Shown: positions 55,417 through 64,000, counted from the stretch's first letter. The stretch: DNA of 64,000 bases from CAYQNU01 sp964419055 (GCA_964419055.1 CAYQNU010000003.1:186001-250000); one strand, 5' to 3'. Notes: generated from the letters alone by a model not told the origin. Translations and numbers: made by a program.

Positions 55417-56070
55417 TTATCCTCTTTCGCCCGTTATAATTTCACCAACACTGCAATAAATGTTTTTTTCTTGTGCTAATTTTTGTACCGTATACAAAAA
55501 TTCTTGCTTATCCGATTCGGACATCAATTGTGTATCAACCAGTATGGGATATCCTAATTTGTTGATGAAATGAACATCTTTATGACGGGTTTCAATTTTT
55601 AATATTTCCGACCATCTAACCATAGTCAAATTGTTCGTTACCACCGAAATATTTCGATCGTTTAAAAGAACTTTATAGGGTTTTTTCAAAAATTGTATGC
55701 CCAAATGTAACACCCCTTCTAAAAAAAAAATTAAAAATACCCATCCCAAATAAGTGTAGTTAGGAAAGTAAAAAAATACTACCAATGCAAAAACTAAAAA
55801 GTAGGACGTAGAAAACAACTCAGAAAGTATAATTTTTTTAAATCCAAATAACGAAAGGTTATATCCTTTGGCTCTAATTCCCATAAATAAGGCCTGCCAT
55901 CTTACATTAGATTTAAGTATAAGTAGGAAAATAAAAAAACTGGCTATACCTATTAAAATTTCATTAATGAAGGGAATTTCAATATCCATCTCATCGTGAT
56001 AAATAAAAAAAAGTAAAACGCCCGTCAAGATCAGCAGTACAATCGAAACACTATTTACAAATTTTATCAT
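55417..56070 (-). CDS. Membrane protein of unknown function with C-terminal PH-like domain
   Basis: 217 residues with about four hydrophobic segments (residues 6-25, 34-52, 84-103 and 106-125), followed by a soluble C-terminal part (KVLLNDRNISVVTNNLTMVRWSEILKIETRHKD). That pattern of strands with a 'W.EI..I' core resembles PH-like domains in small bacterial membrane proteins. It is divergent from the caspase gene with only 42 nt between, so the two may share a promoter region. Cellular role unknown. Confidence 0.72.
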   Translation of the reverse strand: MIKFVNSVSIVLLILTGVLLFFIYHDEMDIEIPFINEILIGIASFFIFLLILKSNVRWQALFMGIRAKGYNLSLFGFKKIILSELFSTSYFLVFALVVFFYFPNYTYLGWVFLIFFLEGVLHLGIQFLKKPYKVLLNDRNISVVTNNLTMVRWSEILKIETRHKDVHFINKLGYPILVDTQLMSESDKQEFLYTVQKLAQEKNIYCSVGEIITGERG

Positions 56071-56112
56071 TTTGCAAAGATAGTTTAAGTTTTTAATAGT
56101 TAATTTGTATTG

Positions 56113-59100
56113 ATGAATATAAATACATTTGAAAATATAAAATGGTTAAATTGGACCTTTAAATGGGTTACATTATTTGTATGTTTATTTTTCAAACCTT
56201 TTTTTATCGCGCAGCAACCAGAAGTAGTCATCTCGGCTGGTCACACTGATTTTATTTCGGGCCTATCAATGAGTAGCGATGGAAAGTGGATTGCTTCTGC
56301 GAGTATAGATAAAACCATTAAAATTATCGATGCAGCATCCGGAAAAGAGTTGCGAACTTTTGCCGATCATAATCAACGCGTTCAATCGGTTAAATTTGAC
56401 CCTTCCAATCGTTACATTTCGGGTTATATAGAAGGCGAAAGTATTGTGGTTTATGATGTTGTTTCGGGTAATTTAATTGCCAATTTTCCAAGTGAAGAAA
56501 GCGAATATTACTTTATGGATGAGGCCAATACCATCTTATACATTGATAAAGAGTCCTTTCTTACAAAAGTAAATTACCTGACAGGAGAGGAATATTTTAA
56601 ATCTGAAATGGGTCTTTTTACAAATATTACGGTGTTACCAACAGACAAAACAATGGCATTTGCCTATACTGTAGAAGGAGAATTGATGAAATTTGATTTA
56701 AAGTCCAAATCAATATCAAAAAAAATTAATCCATTTAATGGTTACAAATACCCAACTTGTCCTATACAATGCAGTAATGATGGTCAGTTTTTATTGTTTT
56801 CCTCTGATGGTAATACAAATGGAAAAGATGGACAATTACATGTGTTTTCGACCACCGATTTAAAAAAAATAGGCGTATTAAAATTAGGAGAATCACGCAT
56901 AACTGATTTTTGTTTTGATTATAGAAAACCGATTGTTACAGCTACCGAGCATAACGGTGCTACAGTAGTTTTTGATCTCGAAAAAATGAAAGAAATTTCA
57001 CGATATCGATTGAGTGATGTATTTAGTTCTTATGCCATTTCAGCACATCCTTTCGAAGATGTTATTTTATTGGGTGAGTCAAATGCCATACATTATGTTG
57101 ACCGATTGACTGGAAGACGTGTTAAATCATTTAACGCCTTGGGTCAACGCATTTATAACATGACCTACGACCAAAAAGGAAAATATTTAGTTACAGCTGC
57201 GCGAGATTTAAAATTAAAAATTTGGGATCTTGAACAAAATAAAATCATTCATTCATTTTACGGATTTTTTCCAGTAGCTTTTTCTCCAAATGGGAAAGAA
57301 TTTGTGAGTATGCACAACGCTATTGAAATGGCTTTGTGGGATGCTGCAACTGGAGAAAAAAAGACCGTTTTACCTACAGAAGGAGAATTAATTCAAAATA
57401 TTAGTTTCAATAAAGAAGGTACGCTACTGTCAGGAGCAGGTTTTCAAGGGATTGTTAGAGTTTGGGACATGAAAACCCAAAAGCAAATTCACAGCTTCAA
57501 AGGACATGCGGGCGGTATATATGGAACATCATTTCATCCTGACAATCAACTGTTGGCAAGCTGCGGTATGGATAATACCGTAAGGATTTGGGATCTGAAG
57601 GCTGGCAAACAAATTAAACAATTGCAAGACCAAACCATCGTGATAAGTGATGTAAAATTTAGTCCAAATGGACTGTATTTAGCTGCCTCATCTTGGGATA
57701 AAACGATAAAAATATATCGTGTAGCCGATTGGCAATTAGTGCACACATTGGAAGGACATACCAATATGATTTCAACAATTGATTTCAGCGCTGACAGCAG
57801 ATTTTTGGCCAGTGGTGCAGGAAATAATGCAGTAGCAAAAGCCGATAATTCGGTAATTGTTTGGAATGTAGAATCTGGAAAAGAGGTTTGTAAATTCACC
57901 GGGCATACGGGAGCTATTAATAAAGTTATTTTTGATAAAATTTCAACACATATTTATAGTACTGGTGATGATGGTACGGTTAAAGTTTGGGACTATTTAA
58001 CTTGTCAAGAAATAGCCACAATGATTAATGTAGGCGATATAGATTATTGTGTACTTACACCTGATAATTATTACATGTCTTCAAGAGGTGCTTTAGATGG
58101 TATTTCATTTAGAATTGGGGCAGATTTATATCCTTTTGAGCAGTTTGATTTGAAACTCAATCGTCCCGATATTGTTTGCAGTAGATTAGGCAAAACGCCA
58201 CAGGGCTTAATAAATGCCTATGAATATTTGTATAATAAAAGATTGCGAAAAAATGGATTTAATGAAAGTGAATTGGCAGACGATTATACGGTTCCAAAAC
58301 TGAATATTACCACAAAGAATTTGCCCTTAATGACGGACCAACGCACGCTCAAGTTTGATATCAGTGCGGTTGATGAAAATTATTTACTGAAAAGAATCAA
58401 CGTTTTTGTTAATGATGTCCCCGTTTTTGGTTCTATGGGCATTGATCTTAAAAGTTACTCAACAAAATCGCTCAGTTATGAACTAGAATTACAATTGGCA
58501 CCTGGCGAAAATAAAGTCCAAGTTTCGGTTCACAATGAAAAAGGAGCTGAATCGCTGCAGCGCACCTTTTCAGTAGTTTATACCAATGAGGCCGTTAAAG
58601 GCAATTTATATTTGATAACAATCGGGGTGAGTAATTACAAATCAAAAGAATTTAATCTTACCTATCCATCAAAGGATGCTAAAGACATCGAAATGGCTAT
58701 GTTAAGAAACAAGTCATTATATAATCAAGTTATTGTAAAATCATTGATTGATGAATCGGTCACAAAAGAAAATATTGCTGATTTGAATAGCTTTTTGGCT
58801 GGAGCATCGGTAGATGATGTAGTGATTATATTTGTGGCAGGACATGGTATTTTGGATGAAAATTATGACTATTTTTTTGCTACACATGATATTGATTTCA
58901 ACAATCCAAAAGAAAGGGGATTAGCCTATGAAGTGTTGGAAGGTTTATTGTCTCGAACAAGAGCTTATCGTAAGTTGCTAATTATGGATACCTGCCATAG
59001 CGGTGAATTGGATAAAGAAGAAGTGGAGCAATCTGAAAATGAAGATGTGCGTGTAGGTGATGTGCAATTTAGAGCGGTGGGAACGTCTGTAAAAATGAAA

Positions 59101-59421
59101 GATGGTTTTGGGGTTGAAAATGCCAACGAATTAATGGAAATGTTATTTTCTGATGTACGAAAAGGTACGGGTGCAACTGTAATTTCAAGTTCGGGTGGTG
59201 TAGAGTTTGCGATGGAAAGTGCCGAATGGAAAAATGGATTATTTACCTATTGCTTTATAAATGGACTCAACGAAAAATCAACCGATAGCAATGCGGATGG
59301 AATCATCACTGTTTCCGAAATACGCTCTTATGTGTATAAAAATGTAAATCTCCTTTCAAGAGGTAAACAAAAACCAACTGCTCGAAGTGAAAATTTAAGT
59401 GTTGATTTTAGGGTTTGGTAA
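56113..59421 (+). CDS. Secreted WD40-repeat / caspase (C14) fusion protein
   Basis: 1102 residues from the ATG at 56113 (TTG in the preceding codon). A signal peptide (FKWVTLFVCLFFKPFFIAQ) implies export. Residues about 40-620 are WD40-type repeats, 12-14 by rough count and probably two propellers (GHAGGIYGTSFHPDNQLLASCG, VRIWDLKAGK). A beta-sandwich linker at about 715-820 follows. The C-terminal caspase-like domain begins near LYLITIGVSNY and has the catalytic dyad His911 (FVAGHGI) and Cys961 (IMDTCHSGE). An EF-hand-type loop DSNADGIITVSE lies at 1058-1069. Proteins that link WD40 sensors to caspase domains are known from bacteria as orthocaspase/metacaspase-like; the signal peptide on this one is the striking part. 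No obvious substrate gene is adjacent. Confidence 0.9.
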   Translation: MNINTFENIKWLNWTFKWVTLFVCLFFKPFFIAQQPEVVISAGHTDFISGLSMSSDGKWIASASIDKTIKIIDAASGKELRTFADHNQRVQSVKFDPSNRYISGYIEGESIVVYDVVSGNLIANFPSEESEYYFMDEANTILYIDKESFLTKVNYLTGEEYFKSEMGLFTNITVLPTDKTMAFAYTVEGELMKFDLKSKSISKKINPFNGYKYPTCPIQCSNDGQFLLFSSDGNTNGKDGQLHVFSTTDLKKIGVLKLGESRITDFCFDYRKPIVTATEHNGATVVFDLEKMKEISRYRLSDVFSSYAISAHPFEDVILLGESNAIHYVDRLTGRRVKSFNALGQRIYNMTYDQKGKYLVTAARDLKLKIWDLEQNKIIHSFYGFFPVAFSPNGKEFVSMHNAIEMALWDAATGEKKTVLPTEGELIQNISFNKEGTLLSGAGFQGIVRVWDMKTQKQIHSFKGHAGGIYGTSFHPDNQLLASCGMDNTVRIWDLKAGKQIKQLQDQTIVISDVKFSPNGLYLAASSWDKTIKIYRVADWQLVHTLEGHTNMISTIDFSADSRFLASGAGNNAVAKADNSVIVWNVESGKEVCKFTGHTGAINKVIFDKISTHIYSTGDDGTVKVWDYLTCQEIATMINVGDIDYCVLTPDNYYMSSRGALDGISFRIGADLYPFEQFDLKLNRPDIVCSRLGKTPQGLINAYEYLYNKRLRKNGFNESELADDYTVPKLNITTKNLPLMTDQRTLKFDISAVDENYLLKRINVFVNDVPVFGSMGIDLKSYSTKSLSYELELQLAPGENKVQVSVHNEKGAESLQRTFSVVYTNEAVKGNLYLITIGVSNYKSKEFNLTYPSKDAKDIEMAMLRNKSLYNQVIVKSLIDESVTKENIADLNSFLAGASVDDVVIIFVAGHGILDENYDYFFATHDIDFNNPKERGLAYEVLEGLLSRTRAYRKLLIMDTCHSGELDKEEVEQSENEDVRVGDVQFRAVGTSVKMKDGFGVENANELMEMLFSDVRKGTGATVISSSGGVEFAMESAEWKNGLFTYCFINGLNEKSTDSNADGIITVSEIRSYVYKNVNLLSRGKQKPTARSENLSVDFRVW

Positions 59422-59427
59422 TTAATA

Positions 59428-59913
59428 CTAGAGTATTATATTCCTTCTTATACTCTCGGTCAAACAAATTATGGTATCGGTACGCATTACACTGCCAATG
59501 GATTGTATTTTGTGATTGAGCACATCATATAAATGGCGGGTATTTTTACTATGAATCTTTAAGAATATGGAATAATCACCTGTTGTGAAATAGGCTTCGG
59601 TAACTTCAGGAATCTTTTTTAATTCCAAAATCACCTTTTCATAGTCTGATCCGTGTTCCAAATAAACACCTAAAAATGCGGTCAAATCGTAACCCAGTTT
59701 TTGTACATCAATTAACAAGGTACTGCCATTTACTACACCCATTTCTTCGAGTTTTCGCATCCTCACATGAACGGTTCCTGCAGATACAATGAGTCGTTTA
59801 GCAATTTCGGTATAAGGCAAGCGGGCGTCTTTAATAAGCATATTTAAAATGGCCTTATCTATGTCATCAATTTGATAACTATCGGATTCGTAATTTGGAA
59901 TACTTTTTTTCAT
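59428..59913 (-). CDS. Lrp/AsnC family transcriptional regulator
   Basis: 161 residues. The N-terminal winged HTH (DIDKAILNMLIKDARLPYTEIAKRLIVSAGTVHVRMRKLEEMGVV) and the C-terminal RAM domain (LTAFLGVYLEHGSDYEKVILELKKIPEVTEAYFTTGDYSIFLKI) are complete. Such regulators bind amino acids and control amino-acid metabolism. It is divergent from the ncRNA region and convergent with the caspase gene (6 nt between stops). A -7-like element TATTTTTG at 59932-59939 precedes the start. Confidence 0.95.
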   Translation of the reverse strand: MKKSIPNYESDSYQIDDIDKAILNMLIKDARLPYTEIAKRLIVSAGTVHVRMRKLEEMGVVNGSTLLIDVQKLGYDLTAFLGVYLEHGSDYEKVILELKKIPEVTEAYFTTGDYSIFLKIHSKNTRHLYDVLNHKIQSIGSVMRTDTIICLTESIRRNIIL

Positions 59914-60027
59914 GTATATTTATTTAATTATCAAAAATAACAACTATTTTTTACATATTTCATAAAAATATACTGCTTTTCGTAACATTTTTTTATTATT
60001 ACGTTACATTCATTACATTTGTATTAA

Positions 60028-60190
60028 TAATATTGAATCAAAAAGAACTAACCAGTGTACCATTTTATATAAAACGCATTTAAGAAGCTAGTGGTTCGTA
60101 GCAGACCATGTAGACAAGAGGTAGTAGTCTTTTGTAGTTTGCAAAGCTCAGTTTGGGGAGGGGTCCCCAAATTGGGCTTTGTGTTTTTTT
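60028..60190 (+). ncRNA. Candidate structured RNA ending in a 17-bp terminator
   Basis: A TACATTTG -7 element at 60014-60021 would start transcription near 60028. The RNA would include a hairpin at 60088-60113 (8 pairs around a small internal loop), a second at 60114-60135 (7 bp, 8-nt loop) and a terminator with fully paired 17-nt arms (60143-60159 and 60164-60180, GGGG loop, two G-U pairs) followed by eight T within 60184-60191. No long protein frame fits the stretch. The terminator is 100 nt before the next gene, so this could be a free-standing small RNA or an attenuator leader. It resembles no RNA family that I can name. The start is inferred. Confidence 0.5.
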
Positions 60191-60290
60191 TAAACTATTC
60201 GAAATTAACTATTGAGTGTGGACATCCATTCCATTTTGTTGACTATGCTGCTGTAATGCACCGTATTTTTGACCTTGATATCGTGTATTT

Positions 60291-62984
60291 ATGTCAAAAA
60301 AACTATTAATAGGAGGTGTAATTGCCTTATTTATTGGGTTGATTGTTTTTTCTTACAGTTTCCTTTTAGCTGAACGAACCAAACAAAAACAACCACTTGA
60401 AGCCATTCCGGTTTCGGCATGTATACTCATTGAAAGTATGCACCTGAAAGATACTTGGGCACATGTTTCTGCTACTAATTTGGTCTATTCTCAAGCTACA
60501 TTTAATACTCAAGTAGCACTTTTTGATCAACAATTACGATTTGCAGATTCATTGATTCAACAAGATTCTGTGCTTCTCCCTTTATTTAATAACAATCCTA
60601 GTGCGGTTTCATTTCACCCTTTGGAGGATGGTTCTAAATGGAATTATTTTTTTGCCACTAGAGGAACGCCTCATCAAAGTAAGGCTGTTCAAAATCTATT
60701 ATCCGCTCAATCAAAGAATGAATCTGTAGAAAAAACACACCTTGATTTTACTTATTATGTATATGAAACCAATGGCAATTTGTTTGTTTATTCTTATGTA
60801 GCACCTTTGGTACTATTTTCAAATTCGGAGGAGGTTATGAAGGAAAGTTTGACCCAATTAGAATCGGGCCATTCGCTTTTGAAAAACGATGATTTTCTAA
60901 AAGTACGTCAAAATTATAGCGGATCCGTTTCACTTCGCACCTATATTAATGTAACATCTGCCAAAAATGTAGTCTCCAAATGGCTCAATGAAGAGGGCGT
61001 TTTGGCCCTAAATACAGCTCAAAAGACCTTGCCTCAGTGGTTGTCTTTTGATTTAACTGCAAAAGCGGATGCACTCATTTTTTCGGGTTATGGTTGGTCT
61101 ACTCATCTTGAATCTCTAGATGAGGCCGTTGAACAAGAACCTACGTTTCAAAGTTGCTTGCCCAACCCAATTTTACAATTAAACAGTGCTACTTACTCTT
61201 CAATTAAGGAATTACTTTCAAAAACGGATAGTTCATTGTTGGCAAAACTTGCTCAACAGTGTGACTGTGAATTAGGTTCATCCATTGAAAGTTGGTTTGG
61301 AGGAGAGACATTGAAAATTAAATTTAAAACAGAAAACAATCCAACTTCTATTGCCTATTTTCTTTCGGCCAATGATGAAGCTAATTTGATGGGGCAACTC
61401 ACCCAGTTTGGAGTTGATGAAAGTAAACCAACTAAACTATTTGGTAGTTATGCATTTCCAATAAATAATTTTGGTTTGCTTCAATTGTTTGGATTTGAAG
61501 GAATCGACACAACCAATTGTACGCATTTTGCTCAAATTGGCGAATTTGCAGTATTTTCAAATTTGGAAGGACTTCGTTCTATTGAAGGTACTTTTCAATC
61601 AAATTTGACCACTATAAACGAAAACAATTTCCTCACATTTCAATCAAAATTATTATCTCTTTATGCTCAAAAAACCAATTATTATCTAGTTCCCGTATTA
61701 TTTGAAATATGGAAAAATAAAATAAAACCGGAATATTCTGAAACACTATCTCAAATAGAAAAAGATTTATCGGCTTTACAAGCAATAGGAATACAAACGA
61801 GTGGAATTGGAAAACAATTGAATTACATAACTTTAGTAGTAAATAGCAACCCAGGTGGCCAAAAAGTGAGTCAACCTATTGTTTCTCCAAAAGATGAATT
61901 TTTATGGACGGTAATGATGAAAAATGAAATTACTCGTTCACCAGAATTAATTAAGAACCACCAAACCAACACGTATGAAATTGTCATACAAGACGTGGAG
62001 AATTCTTTACATTTGATAAGTCCAACTGGGAAAGTAAAATGGTCAAAACCGCTAAATGAACCCATAATGGGTGCTATACGTCAAATAGACATTTACAATA
62101 ATGGAAAATTGCAGTTGGTATTTAATACGGCTTCCAAAATATATTGTATCGATATCAATGGAAATAGTGTAAGCGGATATCCCATTAAATTACCTTCAAA
62201 TGCTTCCAATTCGGTTGCTATTATGGATTATGAGAATAAACATGACTATAGATACTTAATTGCAACGGTTGATAACAAAATACTTAATTATGATAAATCG
62301 GGATTACCCGTAAAGGGTTGGAATTCAAAGGGTACTAAATCATTAGTTGTTAATCCTATTGAGCATTTCATCACCGCAGGAAAGGATTATTTATATGCCA
62401 CTGATATTAATGGTTTCGTTTATCTTTTAGACAGAAAAGGTACTGTACGTCAAACGGTAAGTGGTAGTTTTAAGGCAGCAAATCAAGAATTAGTCTATTT
62501 ACAAAAGGGACATTCTTTAGAAAATTGTAAAATTGTCTATTTAAATTCAACTAATCAACTAGAAGAATTTAGCTTAGTAAGCAAAACATCAAAGTTAACC
62601 CAAGATACAGCAGCAATTAGCGCATTTTGGCCAATGGATGTTGATGGAGATAATAAAAAGGAATGGGTTGCAGCCACTCAAACCAAAATGGTGGTTTATA
62701 ATAGTGAAAAACAAATTGTTTATGCCGAAAACTTTGGCTTTCCTGTCTTTAATTCTATAAGAGTGGCTGGAATTCAAAAGAAGTATATTATTGTGGAAGA
62801 CAGTCAAAACAATACGTTAATTGTCTATAATCATAAATTTGAAAAATTAACAACCTTCAAGGCTAAGGCATCAAAAAGTGCCACCATTGGTGACTTGAAC
62901 AACGATGGTAAAGATGATTTAGTGACCATTATTAATGGAAAAGAAATTATCAGCTATACCTTAGGAGCGTTATATGGAATATAA
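60291..62984 (+). CDS. Membrane-anchored protein with C-terminal beta-propeller-like half
   Basis: 897 residues. One N-terminal membrane helix (LLIGGVIALFIGLIVFSYSFLLA, residues 5-27). The first half (about 40-520) has a mixed fold I do not recognise, with SVSLRTYINVTSAKNVVSKWL and a Cys pair CDCELGSSIESWFGGE. The second half (about 560-890) carries WD/PQQ-like blades (ENSLHLISPTGKVKWSKPL, KLQLVFNTASKIYCIDINGN, DYLYATDINGFVYLLDRKG, KEWVAATQTKMVVYNSEK) ending with the FG-GAP-like calcium loop DLNNDGKDDLVTI. It is probably a periplasmic-facing sensor or scaffold. It may be controlled by the upstream terminator RNA. Confidence 0.7.
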   Translation: MSKKLLIGGVIALFIGLIVFSYSFLLAERTKQKQPLEAIPVSACILIESMHLKDTWAHVSATNLVYSQATFNTQVALFDQQLRFADSLIQQDSVLLPLFNNNPSAVSFHPLEDGSKWNYFFATRGTPHQSKAVQNLLSAQSKNESVEKTHLDFTYYVYETNGNLFVYSYVAPLVLFSNSEEVMKESLTQLESGHSLLKNDDFLKVRQNYSGSVSLRTYINVTSAKNVVSKWLNEEGVLALNTAQKTLPQWLSFDLTAKADALIFSGYGWSTHLESLDEAVEQEPTFQSCLPNPILQLNSATYSSIKELLSKTDSSLLAKLAQQCDCELGSSIESWFGGETLKIKFKTENNPTSIAYFLSANDEANLMGQLTQFGVDESKPTKLFGSYAFPINNFGLLQLFGFEGIDTTNCTHFAQIGEFAVFSNLEGLRSIEGTFQSNLTTINENNFLTFQSKLLSLYAQKTNYYLVPVLFEIWKNKIKPEYSETLSQIEKDLSALQAIGIQTSGIGKQLNYITLVVNSNPGGQKVSQPIVSPKDEFLWTVMMKNEITRSPELIKNHQTNTYEIVIQDVENSLHLISPTGKVKWSKPLNEPIMGAIRQIDIYNNGKLQLVFNTASKIYCIDINGNSVSGYPIKLPSNASNSVAIMDYENKHDYRYLIATVDNKILNYDKSGLPVKGWNSKGTKSLVVNPIEHFITAGKDYLYATDINGFVYLLDRKGTVRQTVSGSFKAANQELVYLQKGHSLENCKIVYLNSTNQLEEFSLVSKTSKLTQDTAAISAFWPMDVDGDNKKEWVAATQTKMVVYNSEKQIVYAENFGFPVFNSIRVAGIQKKYIIVEDSQNNTLIVYNHKFEKLTTFKAKASKSATIGDLNNDGKDDLVTIINGKEIISYTLGALYGI

Positions 62985-63009
62985 ATCCTACAAAAAAAAT
63001 TCACTTTTG

Positions 63010-63597
63010 CTATTCTAATTCTAAAAACTCAACAAAACTTACGAAATCCTCTTGTTCGACTACGGAACAGTTGTTACAGTTTTTAATCATCAGATTTATG
63101 ACGCTTACTTTTGTAACGCCTTCTTCCTTGAGTTGGCTTTTGTAGCCAGATCGTAAATGAAATAACCAGAAATCATATTCCGGGCCTCCCAATTGCTGAA
63201 GTTGCCTAATCGTTTCGGAAGGGAATTCCATTAACTTAGCAAACCAAAAAGATTGCAAAACAACGTGTACTTCTTGAGGAAATTGATGCGTTATATCGTA
63301 ATTAATTTTGGTTAGGTATTCAAAGTTTTTGGATCTGTAGGAACTATCTTTATCAAGTAGGTTTTTCATCATTTGAATAAAAAGTTCATTTGGTATAGCC
63401 AAAACACTGTCTTGATCTATTAATATGAAAGCTTTTTCAATATTCATATCTCCTTCAACGATTGCGTAATACTCTTCACCATCTATTGTCGAAAGCAAGG
63501 GTTCTACTTCTTCATCTTCCTCATTCAAACAACTTGAAAAACTGATGAACAAAAGGCCAATAAAAAACCATTTAAAGAAAGACTTTTTTATCTTCAT
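63010..63597 (-). CDS. Lipoprotein of unknown function
   Basis: 195 residues with a lipoprotein signal (MKIKKSFFKWFFIGLLFISFSSC), lipid cysteine at 23, then an acidic spacer (LNEEDEEVEP). The mature part is mostly helical (FEYLTKINYDITHQFPQEVHVVLQSFW, then GPEYDFWLFHLRSGYKSQ). It contains a CNNCS motif at about 175-180, reminiscent of a metal or heme site but not a heme CxxCH. The start overlaps the stop of the heme A synthase gene by 4 bp (ATGA), so the two are coupled. It may therefore act in cytochrome oxidase maturation; this is inference. Confidence 0.68.
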   Translation of the reverse strand: MKIKKSFFKWFFIGLLFISFSSCLNEEDEEVEPLLSTIDGEEYYAIVEGDMNIEKAFILIDQDSVLAIPNELFIQMMKNLLDKDSSYRSKNFEYLTKINYDITHQFPQEVHVVLQSFWFAKLMEFPSETIRQLQQLGGPEYDFWLFHLRSGYKSQLKEEGVTKVSVINLMIKNCNNCSVVEQEDFVSFVEFLELE

Positions 63598-64000
63598 GAA
63601 TGTTTAGGATTTGAATAGTTTCTTGAATTTATTTGGTCTAACAAGGCGTCAAATAAAAGACCGATTAACACCATCGATAAAACGAGATGTGTGGGTTGTA
63701 AAAAAGCCGCAATATCTAAAACACTAAACAATTTACCCACAATTGCTTCAATGAAAATTATGCTTACTATACCGTATATTTTTTTACTAGGAATGCGTTC
63801 CTTATAATTCAAATAAACCATAAAAATTGCCATTAATAAAAAAGCAATGGCTAACGAACGATGATAGATATAAGTGTTGTTGAGATGGGATATAATTGAA
63901 CTGCGATCAACTACTTTAATTAATTCATCTACTTGTTGACGCACTTGAGTTCCCCAAAATGTTTGTATTACCATTAGAGCCAATCCTATAATTAATAACA
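63594..64000 (-). CDS. COX15/CtaA family heme A synthase, N-terminus cut by window edge
   Basis: About 134 residues of the C-terminal half are visible, continuing past the right edge. It has about four membrane segments: GLALMVIQTFWGTQVRQQVDE, HRSLAIAFLLMAIFMVYLNY, IYGIVSIIFIEAIVGKLF, and PTHLVLSMVLIGLLFDAL. The histidines of HRSLAIAF and PTHLVLS are the likely heme ligands of this half, and GTQVRQQVDE is a Bacteroidota CtaA signature. The enzyme converts heme O to heme A for cytochrome oxidase. Its stop overlaps the downstream lipoprotein start by 4 bp. Confidence 0.85.
   Translation of the reverse strand, partial: LLIIGLALMVIQTFWGTQVRQQVDELIKVVDRSSIISHLNNTYIYHRSLAIAFLLMAIFMVYLNYKERIPSKKIYGIVSIIFIEAIVGKLFSVLDIAAFLQPTHLVLSMVLIGLLFDALLDQINSRNYSNPKHS

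Noticed and set aside
60091..60309. 72-codon plus-strand frame over the candidate RNA
   Set aside because: It runs through the terminator stem and ends inside the next gene; the sequence is not protein-like.
1..64000. tRNA, rRNA, insertion sequences, prophage genes, integrase or attachment sites
   Set aside because: None recognised: no T-loop-like tRNA pattern, no transposase or integrase frame and no long direct repeats.

Overview
The window is AT-rich DNA from a member of the Bacteroidota, most likely order Flavobacteriales. The evidence is four secreted proteins with type IX secretion (T9SS) C-terminal sorting domains, many small lipoproteins with Bacteroidota-style lipoboxes, a stand-alone atpD-atpC pair, almost no Shine-Dalgarno sequences, and several promoters of the Bacteroidota form TTG-N18/20-TAnnTTTG. 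No rRNA, tRNA, CRISPR array, prophage or insertion sequence was recognised. It reads as an ordinary chromosomal segment in which housekeeping genes alternate with lineage-specific surface and envelope genes. Most genes lie on the minus strand.

Layout. 1-2.8 kb: an edge-truncated unknown gene, an ALDH7-type aldehyde dehydrogenase and a RelE/ParE-like toxin-antitoxin pair. 3-8.6 kb: a large thioester-containing alpha-2-macroglobulin lipoprotein. 8.6-13.3 kb: a DUF2490 protein, a LytM-fold protein without metal ligands, a PAP2-like membrane protein, lipoyl synthase, an outer-membrane protein and two tiny lipoproteins sharing a CPAYG motif. 13.6-17 kb: an Omp85-family barrel, an L,D-transpeptidase-like protein and an unknown secreted protein. 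17-25.2 kb: two T9SS type B cargo proteins, one of 2008 residues, around a PepSY-like protein. 25.4-34.4 kb: gltX, a glycosyltransferase, a YD-repeat-like protein, a DUF255 thioredoxin-fold protein, rnhB, a tandem 16-residue-repeat protein and etfA/etfB. 34.5-38.9 kb: two T9SS type A cargo proteins with homologous C-terminal halves. 39-46.4 kb: a PAP2 phosphatase, obgE, adk, hpt, an AbiEii-type pair, aspS and a propionyl-CoA carboxylase beta subunit. 46.6-54 kb: atpC, atpD, ribF, a TonB plug-only protein, a glycosyltransferase, a lipoprotein-nucleoside transporter fusion and a DUF151 nuclease. 54.4-64 kb: an outer-membrane barrel, a membrane protein, a secreted WD40-caspase fusion, an Lrp/AsnC regulator, a candidate structured small RNA, an anchored beta-propeller-like protein, a lipoprotein and a partial heme A synthase.

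The genes do not form one pathway. Common themes are envelope biogenesis and surface display (T9SS cargo, Omp85, A2M, L,D-transpeptidase, M23-like, glycosyltransferases), central metabolism and translation (lipA, etfAB, pccB, atpDC, ribF, gltX, aspS), and small stress modules. The most interesting items are the secreted WD40-caspase protein, the candidate RNA with a 17-bp terminator at 60.03-60.19 kb, the lipoprotein-CNT fusion, the metal-ligand-less M23 protein, the Asp/Tyr-rich loop in the A2M protein, and a TGTTACA-type motif in front of several promoters. Functions come from recognisable motifs read by eye; no database search was run.
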